A stretch of DNA of 64,000 nucleotides from Natronolimnobius sp. AArcel1 (GCF_011043775.1 NZ_JAAKXY010000003.1:62001-126000), one strand, 5' to 3'; shown: positions 24,454-33,989, numbered from the stretch's first letter. The notes: generated by a model not told the origin, from the sequence alone. A program made the numbers and translations.

Positions 24454-25635
24454 ATGGAGTCGAAATCGAGTACGTCGACGCCGTCTAGTGCCGTCAGGGA
24501 CCACGGGGGGACCGTCCCACGCGCTGTCTTACACAAGAAAATCCTCGACACGGCAGAGGCGCGCCCGGAGGCCTCAATGGAGGGCATCGCAGAGGCCGTC
24601 AACGGTGCCACCCTTTCCATCGTCGAGCAGGTCCTCGAGGAGTACGGTGATCCGGGAGCACACGCTGTGGCAGACGATACTGCCGTGACAGATGGGGTTG
24701 ACAACATGGAACCGGGAGCACCGATAGACGAACCTGACGACGAACAGCCCTCGAGTGAGCCGCGGGAGACGAGTACAGACGCAGACGAGCACGCGGCTGC
24801 GGATTCGAACGAGACAACTGCTGGCGACGAGTCGGTAGGCGGAGCCGATACTGACGCCACAGTCGAACCCGCATCCGTCGATGTGGATGAATCGAAACCT
24901 GGCGAGACAGACGCCTCGAGCAAAGCCGGTGAATCGGTCGACGACGAGCCAGCGCCGACAACAGACACTGCGATACAGCCCGCTGCGTTGACTGCGAAAC
25001 AACGCGAGACGCTGCGCGAAATCGCCCGCCAACCGACGGCGACGCAAGCAACGCTGGCCGATAAACTCGGGGTAACGAGTGCGACGATTAGCCAGCGCGT
25101 GAACTCCATCGAGGGGTTCGACTGGTCGGATCGCCGCGCGTTTGTCGACGGGCTGTTCGATGACGACGACCTCGAGGAGACACCAGCCGCCGGTAGCCAG
25201 GACGAGACAAACTCTGATGAGACGCGTACGGAGGCACATACACACGAGCACCCAGAACCGTCAACTGAAACTGCACAACCGATGCAAGCGGACGACAGCG
25301 ACGAGGAACCACAATCTGTGACAGACCGTGAACAGTACACATCAGCTGACGAACACCACCAGCACCCACCGCACTCACTCGAGGCACTCACCGAACTCAC
25401 GGAGCAACTCGAGGCCCTGGAAGATCACCTCGAGCGACTCGAGGAGCGGTGTCTGGCACTCGAGTCACAATCAGAATCGACTGACTCGCATGTAGCCACT
25501 GAGTCTGGCTTGCTCTCTGAGCCCGAACTGACGCATAAGGTCTTACACGCCTGTTTGCGGGCCGATACCATCTCTGAAGAAGAGGAGCTTCGACTGTTGA
25601 AGTTGCTCACAGCTTCGGGGACAGAGTCCGAGTGA
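24454..25635 (+). CDS. HTH protein with long acidic linkers and coiled coil
   Basis: A 393-residue regulator-like protein. The N-terminal 70 residues look like a small helical domain (AVLHKKILDTAEARPEASMEG). A low-complexity acidic linker follows, then a MarR/AsnC-type HTH at about residues 185-235 (LTAKQRETLREIARQPTATQ, LADKLGVTSATISQRVNSIE), another linker, a coiled coil (LTELTEQLEALEDHLERLEE) and a short conserved-looking C-terminal helix (LTHKVLHACLRADTI). ATG 24454 is chosen; an in-frame GTG is 6 bases upstream. It could be a chromatin- or promoter-associated factor, but the targets are unknown. Confidence 0.75.
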   Translation: MESKSSTSTPSSAVRDHGGTVPRAVLHKKILDTAEARPEASMEGIAEAVNGATLSIVEQVLEEYGDPGAHAVADDTAVTDGVDNMEPGAPIDEPDDEQPSSEPRETSTDADEHAAADSNETTAGDESVGGADTDATVEPASVDVDESKPGETDASSKAGESVDDEPAPTTDTAIQPAALTAKQRETLREIARQPTATQATLADKLGVTSATISQRVNSIEGFDWSDRRAFVDGLFDDDDLEETPAAGSQDETNSDETRTEAHTHEHPEPSTETAQPMQADDSDEEPQSVTDREQYTSADEHHQHPPHSLEALTELTEQLEALEDHLERLEERCLALESQSESTDSHVATESGLLSEPELTHKVLHACLRADTISEEEELRLLKLLTASGTESE

Positions 25636-25722
25636 GGTCTACCCGCTCGCTCACTACGGCGCAGTTTTGCTGTTTGTGAGTGTTCGTAAAAAGATATATT
25701 CTAGCCACGTCTCTGAGCATGT

Positions 25723-25896
25723 ATGGACAGTCCGCCAGACAGCCGTCTGTTTGCGATGTGTCTGCTTTCGGCCCTCACGGCCTTTGTCGTCTGGGTTCTC
25801 TTCGGTTCTGCGTACAACGGCGGCGTCATCCTCTTCATCGCAATCGCGGTCTTTGCCGTCCTGATGTTCATCGACGGATACAGACAGACCGCGTAG
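25723..25896 (+). CDS. 57-residue membrane protein
   Basis: A small gene giving a protein with two hydrophobic helices, MCLLSALTAFVVWVLFGSAY and GVILFIAIAVFAVLMFIDGY, joined by a short NGG turn, with a soluble N-terminus (MDSPPDSRLF). It resembles a two-helix hairpin micro-protein of the cytoplasmic membrane. AAGATATATT at 25691-25700 lies 23-32 bases before the ATG, which supports a real leaderless gene. I know no function for this type. Confidence 0.7.
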   Translation: MDSPPDSRLFAMCLLSALTAFVVWVLFGSAYNGGVILFIAIAVFAVLMFIDGYRQTA

Positions 25897-26312
25897 CGTT
25901 TGATCACTCCGAGTGAACATTTGTTCGACGGAGAGAATCAATCTCCTCGAGAAGTCAAAGACGCAGCTAGTCCTTGGTGTGAGTCGCTCTGGATCTGCGC
26001 ACTCTCGCTATCGTTTTATTGTGCTCGCTCGAGTGACTGTTCGGGACTCGTCCTAGTGTTTGGTACTCTCGACTAGAGGGGCTGGGTGTGAGTGATTGCA
26101 GTCACCTCTCCTAGTACTAGGGCGTACAGTGTCCACTTGTGACGCTCTAGGCTAGGCTCGGAGAATACTCTGAGTCGTCGCTCGCCGCGCAGGGGCCGGA
26201 GTGTTCTACTCTGTGACTGAGGTGAAATCGGCCAACGGCACGCTGTTTCACTCGGGAGTGCAGGCATGGACCGCCACTACCTTTTTACCGAGGATTGGCG
26301 TGGGCGTTGGAC
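25897..26312. other. CTAG-dense intergenic region before aglF
   Basis: A spacer of 416 bases without a gene. Six CTAG sites lie within 103 bp (26053, 26073, 26111, 26117, 26147, 26152), including the 12-bp palindrome CCTAGTACTAGG (26110-26121). CTAG is normally rare in haloarchaeal DNA. CCTTTTTACCGA near 26280 is a possible promoter part for aglF. Confidence 0.7.
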
Positions 26313-27077
26313 ATGCAAGCTGTCGTCTTAGCTGCAGGAAAGGGGACCCGCCTGCGACCGCTGACGGAAGATAAACCGAAGGCGCTGGTCGAAGTCGATG
26401 GCCGGCCGATCATCGAAGACGTCTTCGACAACCTCCTCGCGGTCGGTGCGTCGGAGTTGCTCGTCGTCGTTGGCTACCTGAAAGAACAGCTCATGGAGCG
26501 CTACGGCGACGACTACCGAGGCGTTCCCATCACCTACGCCCACCAGGCCGAACAGCGCGGACTCGCCCACGCCATCTTGCAGGTCGAATCCCACATCGAG
26601 GACGACTTCATGCTGATGCTTGGCGACAACGTCTTCCGCTCGAATCTCGCCGACGTGGTCAATCGCCAGGGCGAAGAGCGCGCCGACGCTGCCTTCCTCG
26701 TCGAGGAAGTCCCATACGAGGAGGCAAGTCGCTACGGTGTCCTCGATACGAACGAGTACGGCGAGATCATCGAAGTCGTCGAGAAACCCGACGACCCGCC
26801 GTCGAATCTCGTGATGACTGGCTTCTACACGTTCACGCCGGCGATCTTCCACGCCTGTCACCTCGTCCAGCCGAGCGACCGCGGCGAGTACGAACTCTCC
26901 GATGCGATCGATCTGTTGATCCACTCCGGGCGGACGATCGATGCCCTCCGGATGGAAGGCTGGCGTATCGACGTCGGCTATCCCGAGGACCGAGGGCGCG
27001 CGACACAGCGACTCGAGGAAGCAACTCCAGAGGCGACTGCGAGTACACGGACGACGCCCGAAGCCGAGACGGACTGA
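26313..27077 (+). CDS. aglF: AglF-like sugar-1-phosphate nucleotidyltransferase
   Basis: A 254-residue nucleotidyltransferase that makes an NDP-sugar from NTP and sugar 1-phosphate. The start MQAVVLAAGKGTRLRPLTEDKPKAL has the GxGTRLRPLT pyrophosphorylase signature and the PKA-x-x-(V/P) lysine. DDFMLMLGDNVF holds the metal-binding Asp; then EVVEKPDDPPSNLVMTGFY gives the sugar-binding region. The short acidic C-terminal tail lacks the hexapeptide-repeat acetyltransferase domain of GlmU, so this is the short glucose-1-phosphate uridylyl/thymidylyltransferase form, as in AglF of haloarchaeal N-glycosylation. Upstream of aglB in the same direction, with aglB starting 147 bases later. The exact nucleotide and sugar are not visible. 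Confidence 0.85.
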   Translation: MQAVVLAAGKGTRLRPLTEDKPKALVEVDGRPIIEDVFDNLLAVGASELLVVVGYLKEQLMERYGDDYRGVPITYAHQAEQRGLAHAILQVESHIEDDFMLMLGDNVFRSNLADVVNRQGEERADAAFLVEEVPYEEASRYGVLDTNEYGEIIEVVEKPDDPPSNLVMTGFYTFTPAIFHACHLVQPSDRGEYELSDAIDLLIHSGRTIDALRMEGWRIDVGYPEDRGRATQRLEEATPEATASTRTTPEAETD

Positions 27078-27224
27078 GTGAAACGAGAGAGTCAGAACGC
27101 TCGAGTAGAGTGTCGGCCCTGGCTCGCTGTGGGTCGTTGCTCTCGCGTTTGTGAGATCCTGCTGCTGCGCCACGCGACGCCGTGCTCGCAGGCTTTATCA
27201 AATCACGGCGCGACGTACGCGCTA

Positions 27225-29672
27225 ATGGCTGAGGAACCGGACCCCGCCACGGTCGCCGACGCGGCGGCCGACTTCTGTGCGGATACCGACGACGGCGAGG
27301 CTATCCTCGAGACGGTGCTCGCCGTCGACGGCGACCACGAGACGTGGACGTTCGATGACCTTCCGCTAGATTCGGGGACGTTCGGCGAACTCGTCTCGCG
27401 CGATATCGTCGTGCGCGCTGGCGACGAGTATCGTGTCGCGAGCCGTGACGGCGTTCGGGCCACACTCGAGGGTGAGTCACTTTCCACTGAGGAATCAGCA
27501 CCCGGCCCGACGCTTGCTGAGCGCATGTCGATTGACTTCGACGGGCGGGCACTGGCAGGGCTCATCGGCGCTCTTGCCGTGGTGGTCGCGATGCGCCTGC
27601 TGAATTTTCGGTCCGTCTTTCAGGGTGATCACGTCGTCTCGCCGGCGAACGATCCGTACTACTATCGCTACTGGACAGAGGAGTTACTTGCTGAGTCGGA
27701 TGGACTGACCGACTGGAGTGTCGTGACGGCGATGCCAGACGGTGCAGCCGGAACGCGTCCCTTTACCCACGCCGCAAACTGGCTGTTCGCATCCCTGCTT
27801 GGTGGCGATCAGTGGGCCGCTGCAATGGTCGCCGCGTGGGTGCCCATCATCATGACGGTTCTATTGGGGATCGTCGTCTACTGGCTCGCCATCATCCTCA
27901 CTGATGACGTTCGCGTCGGCCTCGCATCCGTCTTCTTGCTGGCGTTGACCCCCGTCCACGCCGTCTATACGTCCGTCGGTTTCCTCGAGCACCGGCCGTA
28001 TCAGTACTTCTGGCTCGGCGTCACACTGTTGGGATTGTGCTGGATCGCTGTCGACCTGCAACGCCGTCGAGCGCACACTGACAGTGCTCGAGCAGCCGTC
28101 CGGGCACACCTCGAGCGCCCAGGGACGTGGCTTGCAGCTGGTGCGTTCGGGATTGCGCTCGCACTGTCGGCACACGCCTGGGGTGGCTCGGCGCTGATGT
28201 TTATCCCCGTCGCCGGCTACGTCGGACTGAAAGTCGCTCTCGACGCGCGAAACGGTATTTCACCACTGCTGGCGAATCTTCCGGTTCTCGTTGGATTAGT
28301 GGTCTCCGCCGCTGTCGCCGGCTTCTTGCACCTTCGCTGGGGCTGGCACGAGCCCTTTACTGCCATCGTTCCCGTCCTCGTCGTCGTCGGTGCTGTCGTC
28401 GTCGCCGGTCTGGGCGAACTCTGGGCACTCCTCGAGTGGCCAACGAGTGGATTGGTTGGACTCGAGGCCGTCACTGCGGTTGTCGGCCTCGTTGCATTTC
28501 ACTCACTGCGTCCGGACGAGTGGGCGCAACTGCGCGAGCGGGCTGACGATGTCTTTTTCCGAGAACATCACGGTGCCACGGAGATTGGGTCCCTCTTTGC
28601 AGCCGAGAACGCGATCATCCTCGAGCCGATGGCTCAGATCGGGATTGGCTTCTATATCGCAATTGGTGTGCTGTGCTGGGCGTGCTGGGTCGCAACCAAG
28701 CGCTACGAGCCGGGATGGTTGTTGCTTGGGACGTACGGCATCTTCTGGCTCGCGTTGGCGGCGTTTCAAGTACGGTTTGCCGCGCAGTTGTCGATCGTGC
28801 TGTCAGTTCTTGGTGGCCTCGGACTGGTCTATCTGCTGTCCTGGGTCGATCTGGCTCGCACGCCACAACTGTTCCGAACGCGTGATTCGGATTCGAAGCG
28901 AGAGCAGCGTGCTCGCAGCCCCGTTGCCGACGGCGGCGAGCGCGAACACAGTATTCGCCTACCAGCAGACCGCACAAAGCTCATTGCACTGGTCTGGGTC
29001 GTGTTGTTGATCTGTGGATTGAACCTGTTTTTCGTCCCGTCGCTGAGTGCGCAGACGACCTACAGCGACGGTGAGTTCGACGCCGCGATGGCGATTGACG
29101 ACCATGCAGACGCGGTTGATCGGGCGGACAACGGCGAGTTCGTCCTCAGTCAGTGGGGCGACAACCGCATGTACAACTACTTCGTCAGCGGGGACTCCCA
29201 GAGTTACAGCTACGCGGCAAACACCTACGACGATTTTATCGCTGACGACGACCCCGACGCCTGGTACGACGACGAGTTCGACGGGCGGGTTGGGTACGTC
29301 GTCGTCACCGACCGCGGCGAGGCCCCCGGAACGAACGCCTATGTCCAACTCCACCAAGAGCATGGAATCGGGGGCGCTGACGACCCGCTCGAGCACTATC
29401 AGACAATCTCCATCGACGATGAGGCCTTAGCGTTTGCCGTCGTCCCCGGAGCAAACATTACCACGACTGGTGAGTCTGGCGAGACGATCACTGTCGCCAC
29501 CGAACAGACGGTATCAGGAGAGACAATCGAGTACGAGCGATCGGTGACCGTTGATGACGACGGCAACCTTGCGGTTACGGTACCGTACTCCGGCGAGTAC
29601 ACCGTTGGCGACGAGACTGTCGAGGTCTCTGAATCCGCCGTCGAAACCGGTGAGACAGTCGAACTCGAGTAA
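27225..29672 (+). CDS. aglB: Archaeal oligosaccharyltransferase AglB (STT3)
   Basis: An 815-residue membrane enzyme that moves the lipid-linked glycan to Asn in N-x-S/T of exported proteins. About residues 95-600 contain 11-13 hydrophobic helices. SPANDPYYYRYWTEELL early on supplies the metal-site acidic residue of the first external loop. The C-terminal extracytoplasmic domain begins near residue 615. The catalytic-domain motif reads SQWGDNRMYNYF near residue 644, where most STT3 proteins have WWDxG. The N-terminal 90 residues are an unusual soluble extension (VLAVDGDHETWTFDDLPLDS). TTTATC at 27194 lies about 30 bases before ATG 27225, so the frame open back to 27078 is not used. It heads the glycan region. 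Confidence 0.9.
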   Translation: MAEEPDPATVADAAADFCADTDDGEAILETVLAVDGDHETWTFDDLPLDSGTFGELVSRDIVVRAGDEYRVASRDGVRATLEGESLSTEESAPGPTLAERMSIDFDGRALAGLIGALAVVVAMRLLNFRSVFQGDHVVSPANDPYYYRYWTEELLAESDGLTDWSVVTAMPDGAAGTRPFTHAANWLFASLLGGDQWAAAMVAAWVPIIMTVLLGIVVYWLAIILTDDVRVGLASVFLLALTPVHAVYTSVGFLEHRPYQYFWLGVTLLGLCWIAVDLQRRRAHTDSARAAVRAHLERPGTWLAAGAFGIALALSAHAWGGSALMFIPVAGYVGLKVALDARNGISPLLANLPVLVGLVVSAAVAGFLHLRWGWHEPFTAIVPVLVVVGAVVVAGLGELWALLEWPTSGLVGLEAVTAVVGLVAFHSLRPDEWAQLRERADDVFFREHHGATEIGSLFAAENAIILEPMAQIGIGFYIAIGVLCWACWVATKRYEPGWLLLGTYGIFWLALAAFQVRFAAQLSIVLSVLGGLGLVYLLSWVDLARTPQLFRTRDSDSKREQRARSPVADGGEREHSIRLPADRTKLIALVWVVLLICGLNLFFVPSLSAQTTYSDGEFDAAMAIDDHADAVDRADNGEFVLSQWGDNRMYNYFVSGDSQSYSYAANTYDDFIADDDPDAWYDDEFDGRVGYVVVTDRGEAPGTNAYVQLHQEHGIGGADDPLEHYQTISIDDEALAFAVVPGANITTTGESGETITVATEQTVSGETIEYERSVTVDDDGNLAVTVPYSGEYTVGDETVEVSESAVETGETVELE

Positions 29673-29813
29673 GTTTCGTTGCGGGTGCCATCGTCGTCCT
29701 CGTCAAACTGACTGAGTAGTGATACTGAAATAGCACGAATACCGAGAGTAACCTCATTCAGACATCATATCTTCAGAGGGGAAACGGTCAGGATAAAATA
29801 TAAAATATGTTAT

Positions 29814-31292
29814 ATGAGCCGCTGGTGTGCGACGGAACGAATGTTGAACGGATGGAAGTACCGGCTGGTAAGCGTCGTCGGCGTGATTGTGCTGACCGCG
29901 GGTGCCGTCGTCGTGGCAAACCACCCGCTCGCACAGCGGCTGTTTACGACGCATGTGCCGGTCTTTGATCGCCTCGAGATAACCCTTCTTTCCGGCCGTG
30001 GGCTGTACTGGGCGCTCCTGTTGAGCGTCGGTGCCGTTGTCGGGAGTCTCACACCGCTGTATCGGCCACATCCACGGCGCGTGCTTGATACTGTGTTTTT
30101 CGCCCAGAAGCGCGTACTCGTCGCCGGGCTGGCGCTCGCGACACTTGGATATTTTAATTACTCCTATCGACTCCCGCGTGCGACGCTTGTGATGACGTTT
30201 GGGATCCTGTTCATCGTCGTGCCTGCGTGGTTCGTCTGGATCCGAAACCGGCCCGGGAACGGCGACGAACGGACGCTCGTCGTCGGTGACGACCTCGATC
30301 AGATCGATCAGATCGCCCCACAGCTGTCAGCCCCTGTCCACGGCTATCTCTGCCCGTCCGTCGTCCGCGCTCGCAACGACCTCGAGTCGGTTCGTCCGGC
30401 ACCTGATGGCGGCATCGCGCCGGCAGATGCCGACCGTCTTGCTGCGAATGGCTACGGCAACGTCGACGGCCTCGCGCGTCTGGGCGGCCTCTCGCGCCTC
30501 GAGAACGTCTTGCTCGAGCACGATGTCGACACCGTCGTTCTGGCGTTTCGTCACGCCGACCGCGCGGAGTTCTTTGGCGCGCTCGATGCCTGTCACGAAC
30601 ACGGGGTTGACGTGCGCGTCCATCGCGAGTACGCCGACAGCGTGCTCGTCTCCGAAGGCGATGTCGACGAATTCGTCGAGGTCGATGTCGAGCCCTGGGA
30701 CCCACTCGATCACATCGGCAAGCGGTTGTTCGATGTCGTTTTTGCAGCGGTCGGCTTGCTCGTGTTTGCCCCGCTCATGGTGGTGATCGCCATTGCAATT
30801 ACACTCGATAGCCCCGGGCCGATCCTGTACACGCAGGACCGAACTGCCGGTTTTGGCGAGACGTTTCCTGTCTACAAGTTCCGAACGATGGTCCCTGAGG
30901 GAGAATCTGCAACACCCGCAGCAGACGATGAAAACGACCGCATTACACGTGTTGGGCGGCTGTTGCGGCGGACGCATATGGATGAGTTGCCACAGTTGTG
31001 GTCGATTCTGGTCGGCAAGATGAGCGTCGTCGGCCCGCGAGCCGCCTGGACCGAAGAGGAAGTCTTACTCGAGGCGGATGCTCCAGCCTGGCGCAAGCGC
31101 TGGTTCGTCAAACCCGGACTAACCGGACTCGCACAGGTCAACGGCGCGAAAAGTACGAACCCGACGGAGAAACTGCGCTACGACCTCGAGTACATTCGTC
31201 GCCAGTCGTTCTGGTTCGATCTGAAGATTGTGATTCGCCAAATTTGGGGCGTGCTCGCGGATCTCTGGGTGTCTCTGTGGAATCGGCGCTGA
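29814..31292 (+). CDS. Polyprenyl-phosphate sugar-1-phosphate transferase (bacterial sugar transferase family)
   Basis: A 492-residue initiating enzyme of glycan assembly, placing the first sugar phosphate on the membrane lipid carrier. The N-terminal third carries about five helices (VVGVIVLTAGAVVVANH, GLYWALLLSVGAVVGSL, VLVAGLALATLGYFNYS). A Rossmann-like middle follows, then the WbaP/ExoY-type catalytic domain from about residue 300: KRLFDVVFAAVGLLVFAPLM, SPGPILYTQDR, FPVYKFRTM, RRTHMDELPQLWSIL, MSVVGPR and KPGLTGLAQVNG. All signature segments are present. It lies 141 bases after aglB, in the same direction. The AT-rich AAAATATAAAATATG is the promoter; ATG 29841 is a possible later start. 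Confidence 0.92.
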   Translation: MSRWCATERMLNGWKYRLVSVVGVIVLTAGAVVVANHPLAQRLFTTHVPVFDRLEITLLSGRGLYWALLLSVGAVVGSLTPLYRPHPRRVLDTVFFAQKRVLVAGLALATLGYFNYSYRLPRATLVMTFGILFIVVPAWFVWIRNRPGNGDERTLVVGDDLDQIDQIAPQLSAPVHGYLCPSVVRARNDLESVRPAPDGGIAPADADRLAANGYGNVDGLARLGGLSRLENVLLEHDVDTVVLAFRHADRAEFFGALDACHEHGVDVRVHREYADSVLVSEGDVDEFVEVDVEPWDPLDHIGKRLFDVVFAAVGLLVFAPLMVVIAIAITLDSPGPILYTQDRTAGFGETFPVYKFRTMVPEGESATPAADDENDRITRVGRLLRRTHMDELPQLWSILVGKMSVVGPRAAWTEEEVLLEADAPAWRKRWFVKPGLTGLAQVNGAKSTNPTEKLRYDLEYIRRQSFWFDLKIVIRQIWGVLADLWVSLWNRR

Positions 31293-31487
31293 TAGTCGTT
31301 TGTCTACTAGTATTGGCTTTAACTGCTCGCGCATTGTCATCAGTAGTAGCTGACGTAAATTACGCATACTTAGTTCCGGTATGCGCCCCAATATATTCGA
31401 TTCAGTGAATGACTAACTAATCAGTCAGTCTTATTTGTACTCTCGCCCTTACTGTAAGGCACGGATCAACACGATCCGCCCACTCCT

Positions 31488-31745
31488 ATGGAGTACCACA
31501 TTCAAAGCGGTGAGTCCGCAAGTGCCGCCGTAGTCGGTGCGCTGGCGACCTACACGGACCAGCCCCCTGAAGAGATTGGCCCGCTGTACGATTCCATCGA
31601 GCCGGACGCACTCAACTCCCTCGTCAGCCACCATGGCGAGGTTACTATCCGCTTCAGATGCGAGAATACCACCGTCGAGGTCCGGTCAGACCGCATCTGT
31701 CTCAGCACTCCGGACGATTTCGTCTCGGAATCAGTTCCGGAATAA
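31488..31745 (+). CDS. HalOD1 output-domain protein
   Basis: An 85-residue single HalOD1 domain, a haloarchaeal signalling output module. It starts MEYHIQSGESASAAVVGALA, then DQPPEEIGPLYDSIEPDAL, and closes with GEVTIRFRCENTTVEVRSD, the typical glycine-led beta hairpin. The same fold occurs at 10389-10688. No sensor domain is attached. It follows the sugar transferase by 195 bases in the same direction, but with its own spacing, so it is probably separately transcribed. Possible control of surface-glycan genes is a guess from position. Confidence 0.85.
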   Translation: MEYHIQSGESASAAVVGALATYTDQPPEEIGPLYDSIEPDALNSLVSHHGEVTIRFRCENTTVEVRSDRICLSTPDDFVSESVPE

Positions 31746-31813
31746 TTTTTAGTTGATTACAGGCGCTAGCCCTCCCCTACGGAGCCGCCACCGGCGGCGA
31801 GTACAGGGGTCAC

Positions 31814-32419
31814 TCATCGATCATCATTGTCGACTGTTGCCTGAGACTCATCTGTGTGTGACTCGGCCGCTGTTGTGTTCGTCGATTCGGGTGGCTCCGG
31901 TGGTTCGAATGCCTCGCTAAGTAGTTCCCATGTCCGCGTCTCAGTCAACTCCTCGAGCGTTCGCTCCGAGCGCAGGCCACCGACTGCAACTGCCGCGAGC
32001 ACGATGTGTGCACTGAGCCAGACCGTCCCTGTGCGTCCGAGTGCAAGCGAGAAGAGAATCGACACAGAGACCGCCACAAGGGTCCCAGCCCCGAGCACGC
32101 CGAGCGGACGTTCCCGGAATCGGTCAGCCACGTCGCGGCCACTATCGACCGCACGCGAGGTATGTGCGGCGCGGGCGAACTGCGCGATGATCGCATCGAG
32201 GATCCGGATGAATGGACCAACGGTGTACGTTTCCCGGAGGTCAATAACGATGACGTCCGGATCGGGCTCTTTCGTGAGCCAGCGATAGCACCACGAGTGG
32301 CGAACGTATCGGGTGAGGGTTCGGCCCGCAGCCGTGATTTTGGACTGGTCAGCGCCCGCTCGGAGTCGCTGTTCGACGGAGTCGCGGTCTGTCGGGGTGT
32401 CGGTGTTCGAATCTGTCAT
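31814..32419 (-). CDS. Haloarchaeal membrane protein of unknown function
   Basis: A 201-residue protein. The N-terminal part is soluble and helical; YRWLTKEPDPDVIVIDLRETYTVGPFIRILD is a recognisable conserved-looking block. Two hydrophobic helices lie at about residues 105-145 (VLGAGTLVAVSVSILFSLAL and VWLSAHIVLAAVAVGGL). The tail is Thr/Glu-rich. It starts 6 bases after the stop of the DUF4330 gene on the same strand, so the two are likely co-transcribed. I cannot name a family. A link with surface-glycan export is suggested only by location. Confidence 0.75.
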   Translation of the reverse strand: MTDSNTDTPTDRDSVEQRLRAGADQSKITAAGRTLTRYVRHSWCYRWLTKEPDPDVIVIDLRETYTVGPFIRILDAIIAQFARAAHTSRAVDSGRDVADRFRERPLGVLGAGTLVAVSVSILFSLALGRTGTVWLSAHIVLAAVAVGGLRSERTLEELTETRTWELLSEAFEPPEPPESTNTTAAESHTDESQATVDNDDR

Positions 32420-32425
32420 AGGCTG

Positions 32426-33562
32426 TCAGTCGACGATCCAGGCGCGTTCCTCGACGGTCGTGATCCCGAAGTCGAGGTAGACGCTATCGCCGTTACGGAA
32501 CTCCGAGCCCTGGAACTGCGTTCCCAATGCCGTTTCGCGCGTCTCGAGGTCGACAGTCAGGGTGAGGTCGTTCTCGGTTGGATGCTCACGCTCGTGGAGA
32601 TCTCCGTCATCGGTCTCGACGACGATCGAGGCGGGTTCGCGGTCGACGCCAGTGATCGTCGCCCACGTGTCACCGCCCATCGTTTCGGCCAGTCCCGGTT
32701 CGAACTGGGCGGCCTCGCGATCCGTGAGGCCCTCGAGGTCGATCTCGACGGTGGTCGTCGTCGCCTCACCTGGGTGGGCCGCTGTTCCGGTCTCGAGGAT
32801 CGTCGGCTCGAGGGTGTACTCCTCGGTCGCGAACGTGAGTGTCGACTCCGATTCGACGGGTGATGGTCCGTATCGGATCTCGTCGTTTTCGTCGTCGGTG
32901 TCGAGGGTTATCAGCGTTGCTCCGGCGACGACGCGGTATTCGTTGTTCGCGATCGGGTAGACAGAAACGTCCTCGAGACTTGCGAGTGTCTCATTGCCCA
33001 ACTGGGACTCGTTGCCAGCCCGGACCTGCGCTGCTGTCTCCTGATTGACTGTTTGTTCGAAGACGACCTCCGTTTCGGCCGTCTGGAAGTCCGTAGTGTC
33101 GTTCTCGAGCGCATCGACGGAGCCAGTCACATCGTACGCATCAGTTTCGATGGAGACGTTCTGGCCGGTCGCGAGTTCCGTCTCGGCAAACGAGAGCGTC
33201 CCGTTCTCGTGTTCCGTCGCCTCGAGTTCGGCCTGCACTGTTACGTCTGCAGTGTCACTCGAGATGGGCACCGCGTACGTGTCGGTAATCTTGAGGCGTT
33301 CATCACCCGCCGTCATCTCGTCGCCCGCCGCGATGGCTTCCGCGGTTGAGATGGATTCGGTTCCGATCTCGAGGGTCGTATAGTACGTCTCGATCGAGTC
33401 CGCATCTTCGGTCTCCTCTTCGTCCTCATCGTCGTCTGCCGTCCCAAGAACGCCAACAGCGGCGACCCCAGCCACGACGACCGCGAGAACGAGCAAGACG
33501 ACCAGCGCGTCGACGACATTGACCGCGCCGAAGAGGTTTCCATCCTCATCGATCAGTTCCAT
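32426..33562 (-). CDS. DUF4330 family membrane-anchored protein (long form)
   Basis: A 378-residue protein with an N-terminal membrane anchor: MELIDEDGNLFGAVNVVDAL is the DUF4330 opening signature and is followed by the helix VVLLVLAVVVAGVAAVGVLG. The remaining 340 residues are acidic, extracytoplasmic and beta-rich, with repeated segments such as VTVQAELEATEHENGTLSFA and TTTVEIDLEGLTDREAAQFE. DUF4330 proteins are often found in polysaccharide loci of archaea and cyanobacteria; the function is not established. A shorter paralogue lies at 59659-60462, so the two bracket the glycan and TA regions. Upstream of, and probably in an operon with, the 201-residue membrane protein. Confidence 0.88.
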   Translation of the reverse strand: MELIDEDGNLFGAVNVVDALVVLLVLAVVVAGVAAVGVLGTADDDEDEEETEDADSIETYYTTLEIGTESISTAEAIAAGDEMTAGDERLKITDTYAVPISSDTADVTVQAELEATEHENGTLSFAETELATGQNVSIETDAYDVTGSVDALENDTTDFQTAETEVVFEQTVNQETAAQVRAGNESQLGNETLASLEDVSVYPIANNEYRVVAGATLITLDTDDENDEIRYGPSPVESESTLTFATEEYTLEPTILETGTAAHPGEATTTTVEIDLEGLTDREAAQFEPGLAETMGGDTWATITGVDREPASIVVETDDGDLHEREHPTENDLTLTVDLETRETALGTQFQGSEFRNGDSVYLDFGITTVEERAWIVD

Positions 33563-33989
33563 GGCTCACCCGAAGTGTTCATAGTTGTGGTAAGTCTGGC
33601 GGAGAGGTATAGGTGTTTTGTCCTGGCTGAACGCGGTTTTGACTTGGATTGGGTGAAATGATGAGTGAAATTTGATGGTTTGGGATCGAGTAACGCCGTC
33701 TGATTCACGTCACGCTCTTTGTATTGTTGGCTTCTACAGCGTAGCGACCACCTCGCTGCACCCTCATGGTGCCCGATCTCGAGGCGATATTTGTACCGCA
33801 ATCGTGTTGTTGCCCGTGGAAGCGGACAGAAGTCTTGCAGGGCTGCGCAAACCGCCGACTTGTGCTCGATACGAACCTCTCCGCTCAACTCGAGAGTCCT
33901 CGTTAGAGGTGGAGGAGTATCTCAAGTGAACTCCTCACTTATTTGCTCAGGACAGACGCCATTCGCTCCTTGCGGAGGGGACTTAGCGC
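33563..33989. other. Spacer with a decayed mobile-element end
   Basis: About 430 bases without a credible gene. Near 33958-33995, CCATTCGCTCCTTGCGGAGG and GGACTTAGCGCC resemble the end sequence beside the TnpB remnant at about 8590-8616, in the same orientation, so this is probably a leftover IS1341-type end. The rest has frames with host-unlike composition and looks degraded. Confidence 0.45.

Noticed and set aside
24360-25400. A 346-codon minus-strand frame opposite the HTH gene at 24454
   Set aside because: Ser/Val/Cys-rich composition typical of an antisense shadow of acidic haloarchaeal genes; no domain.
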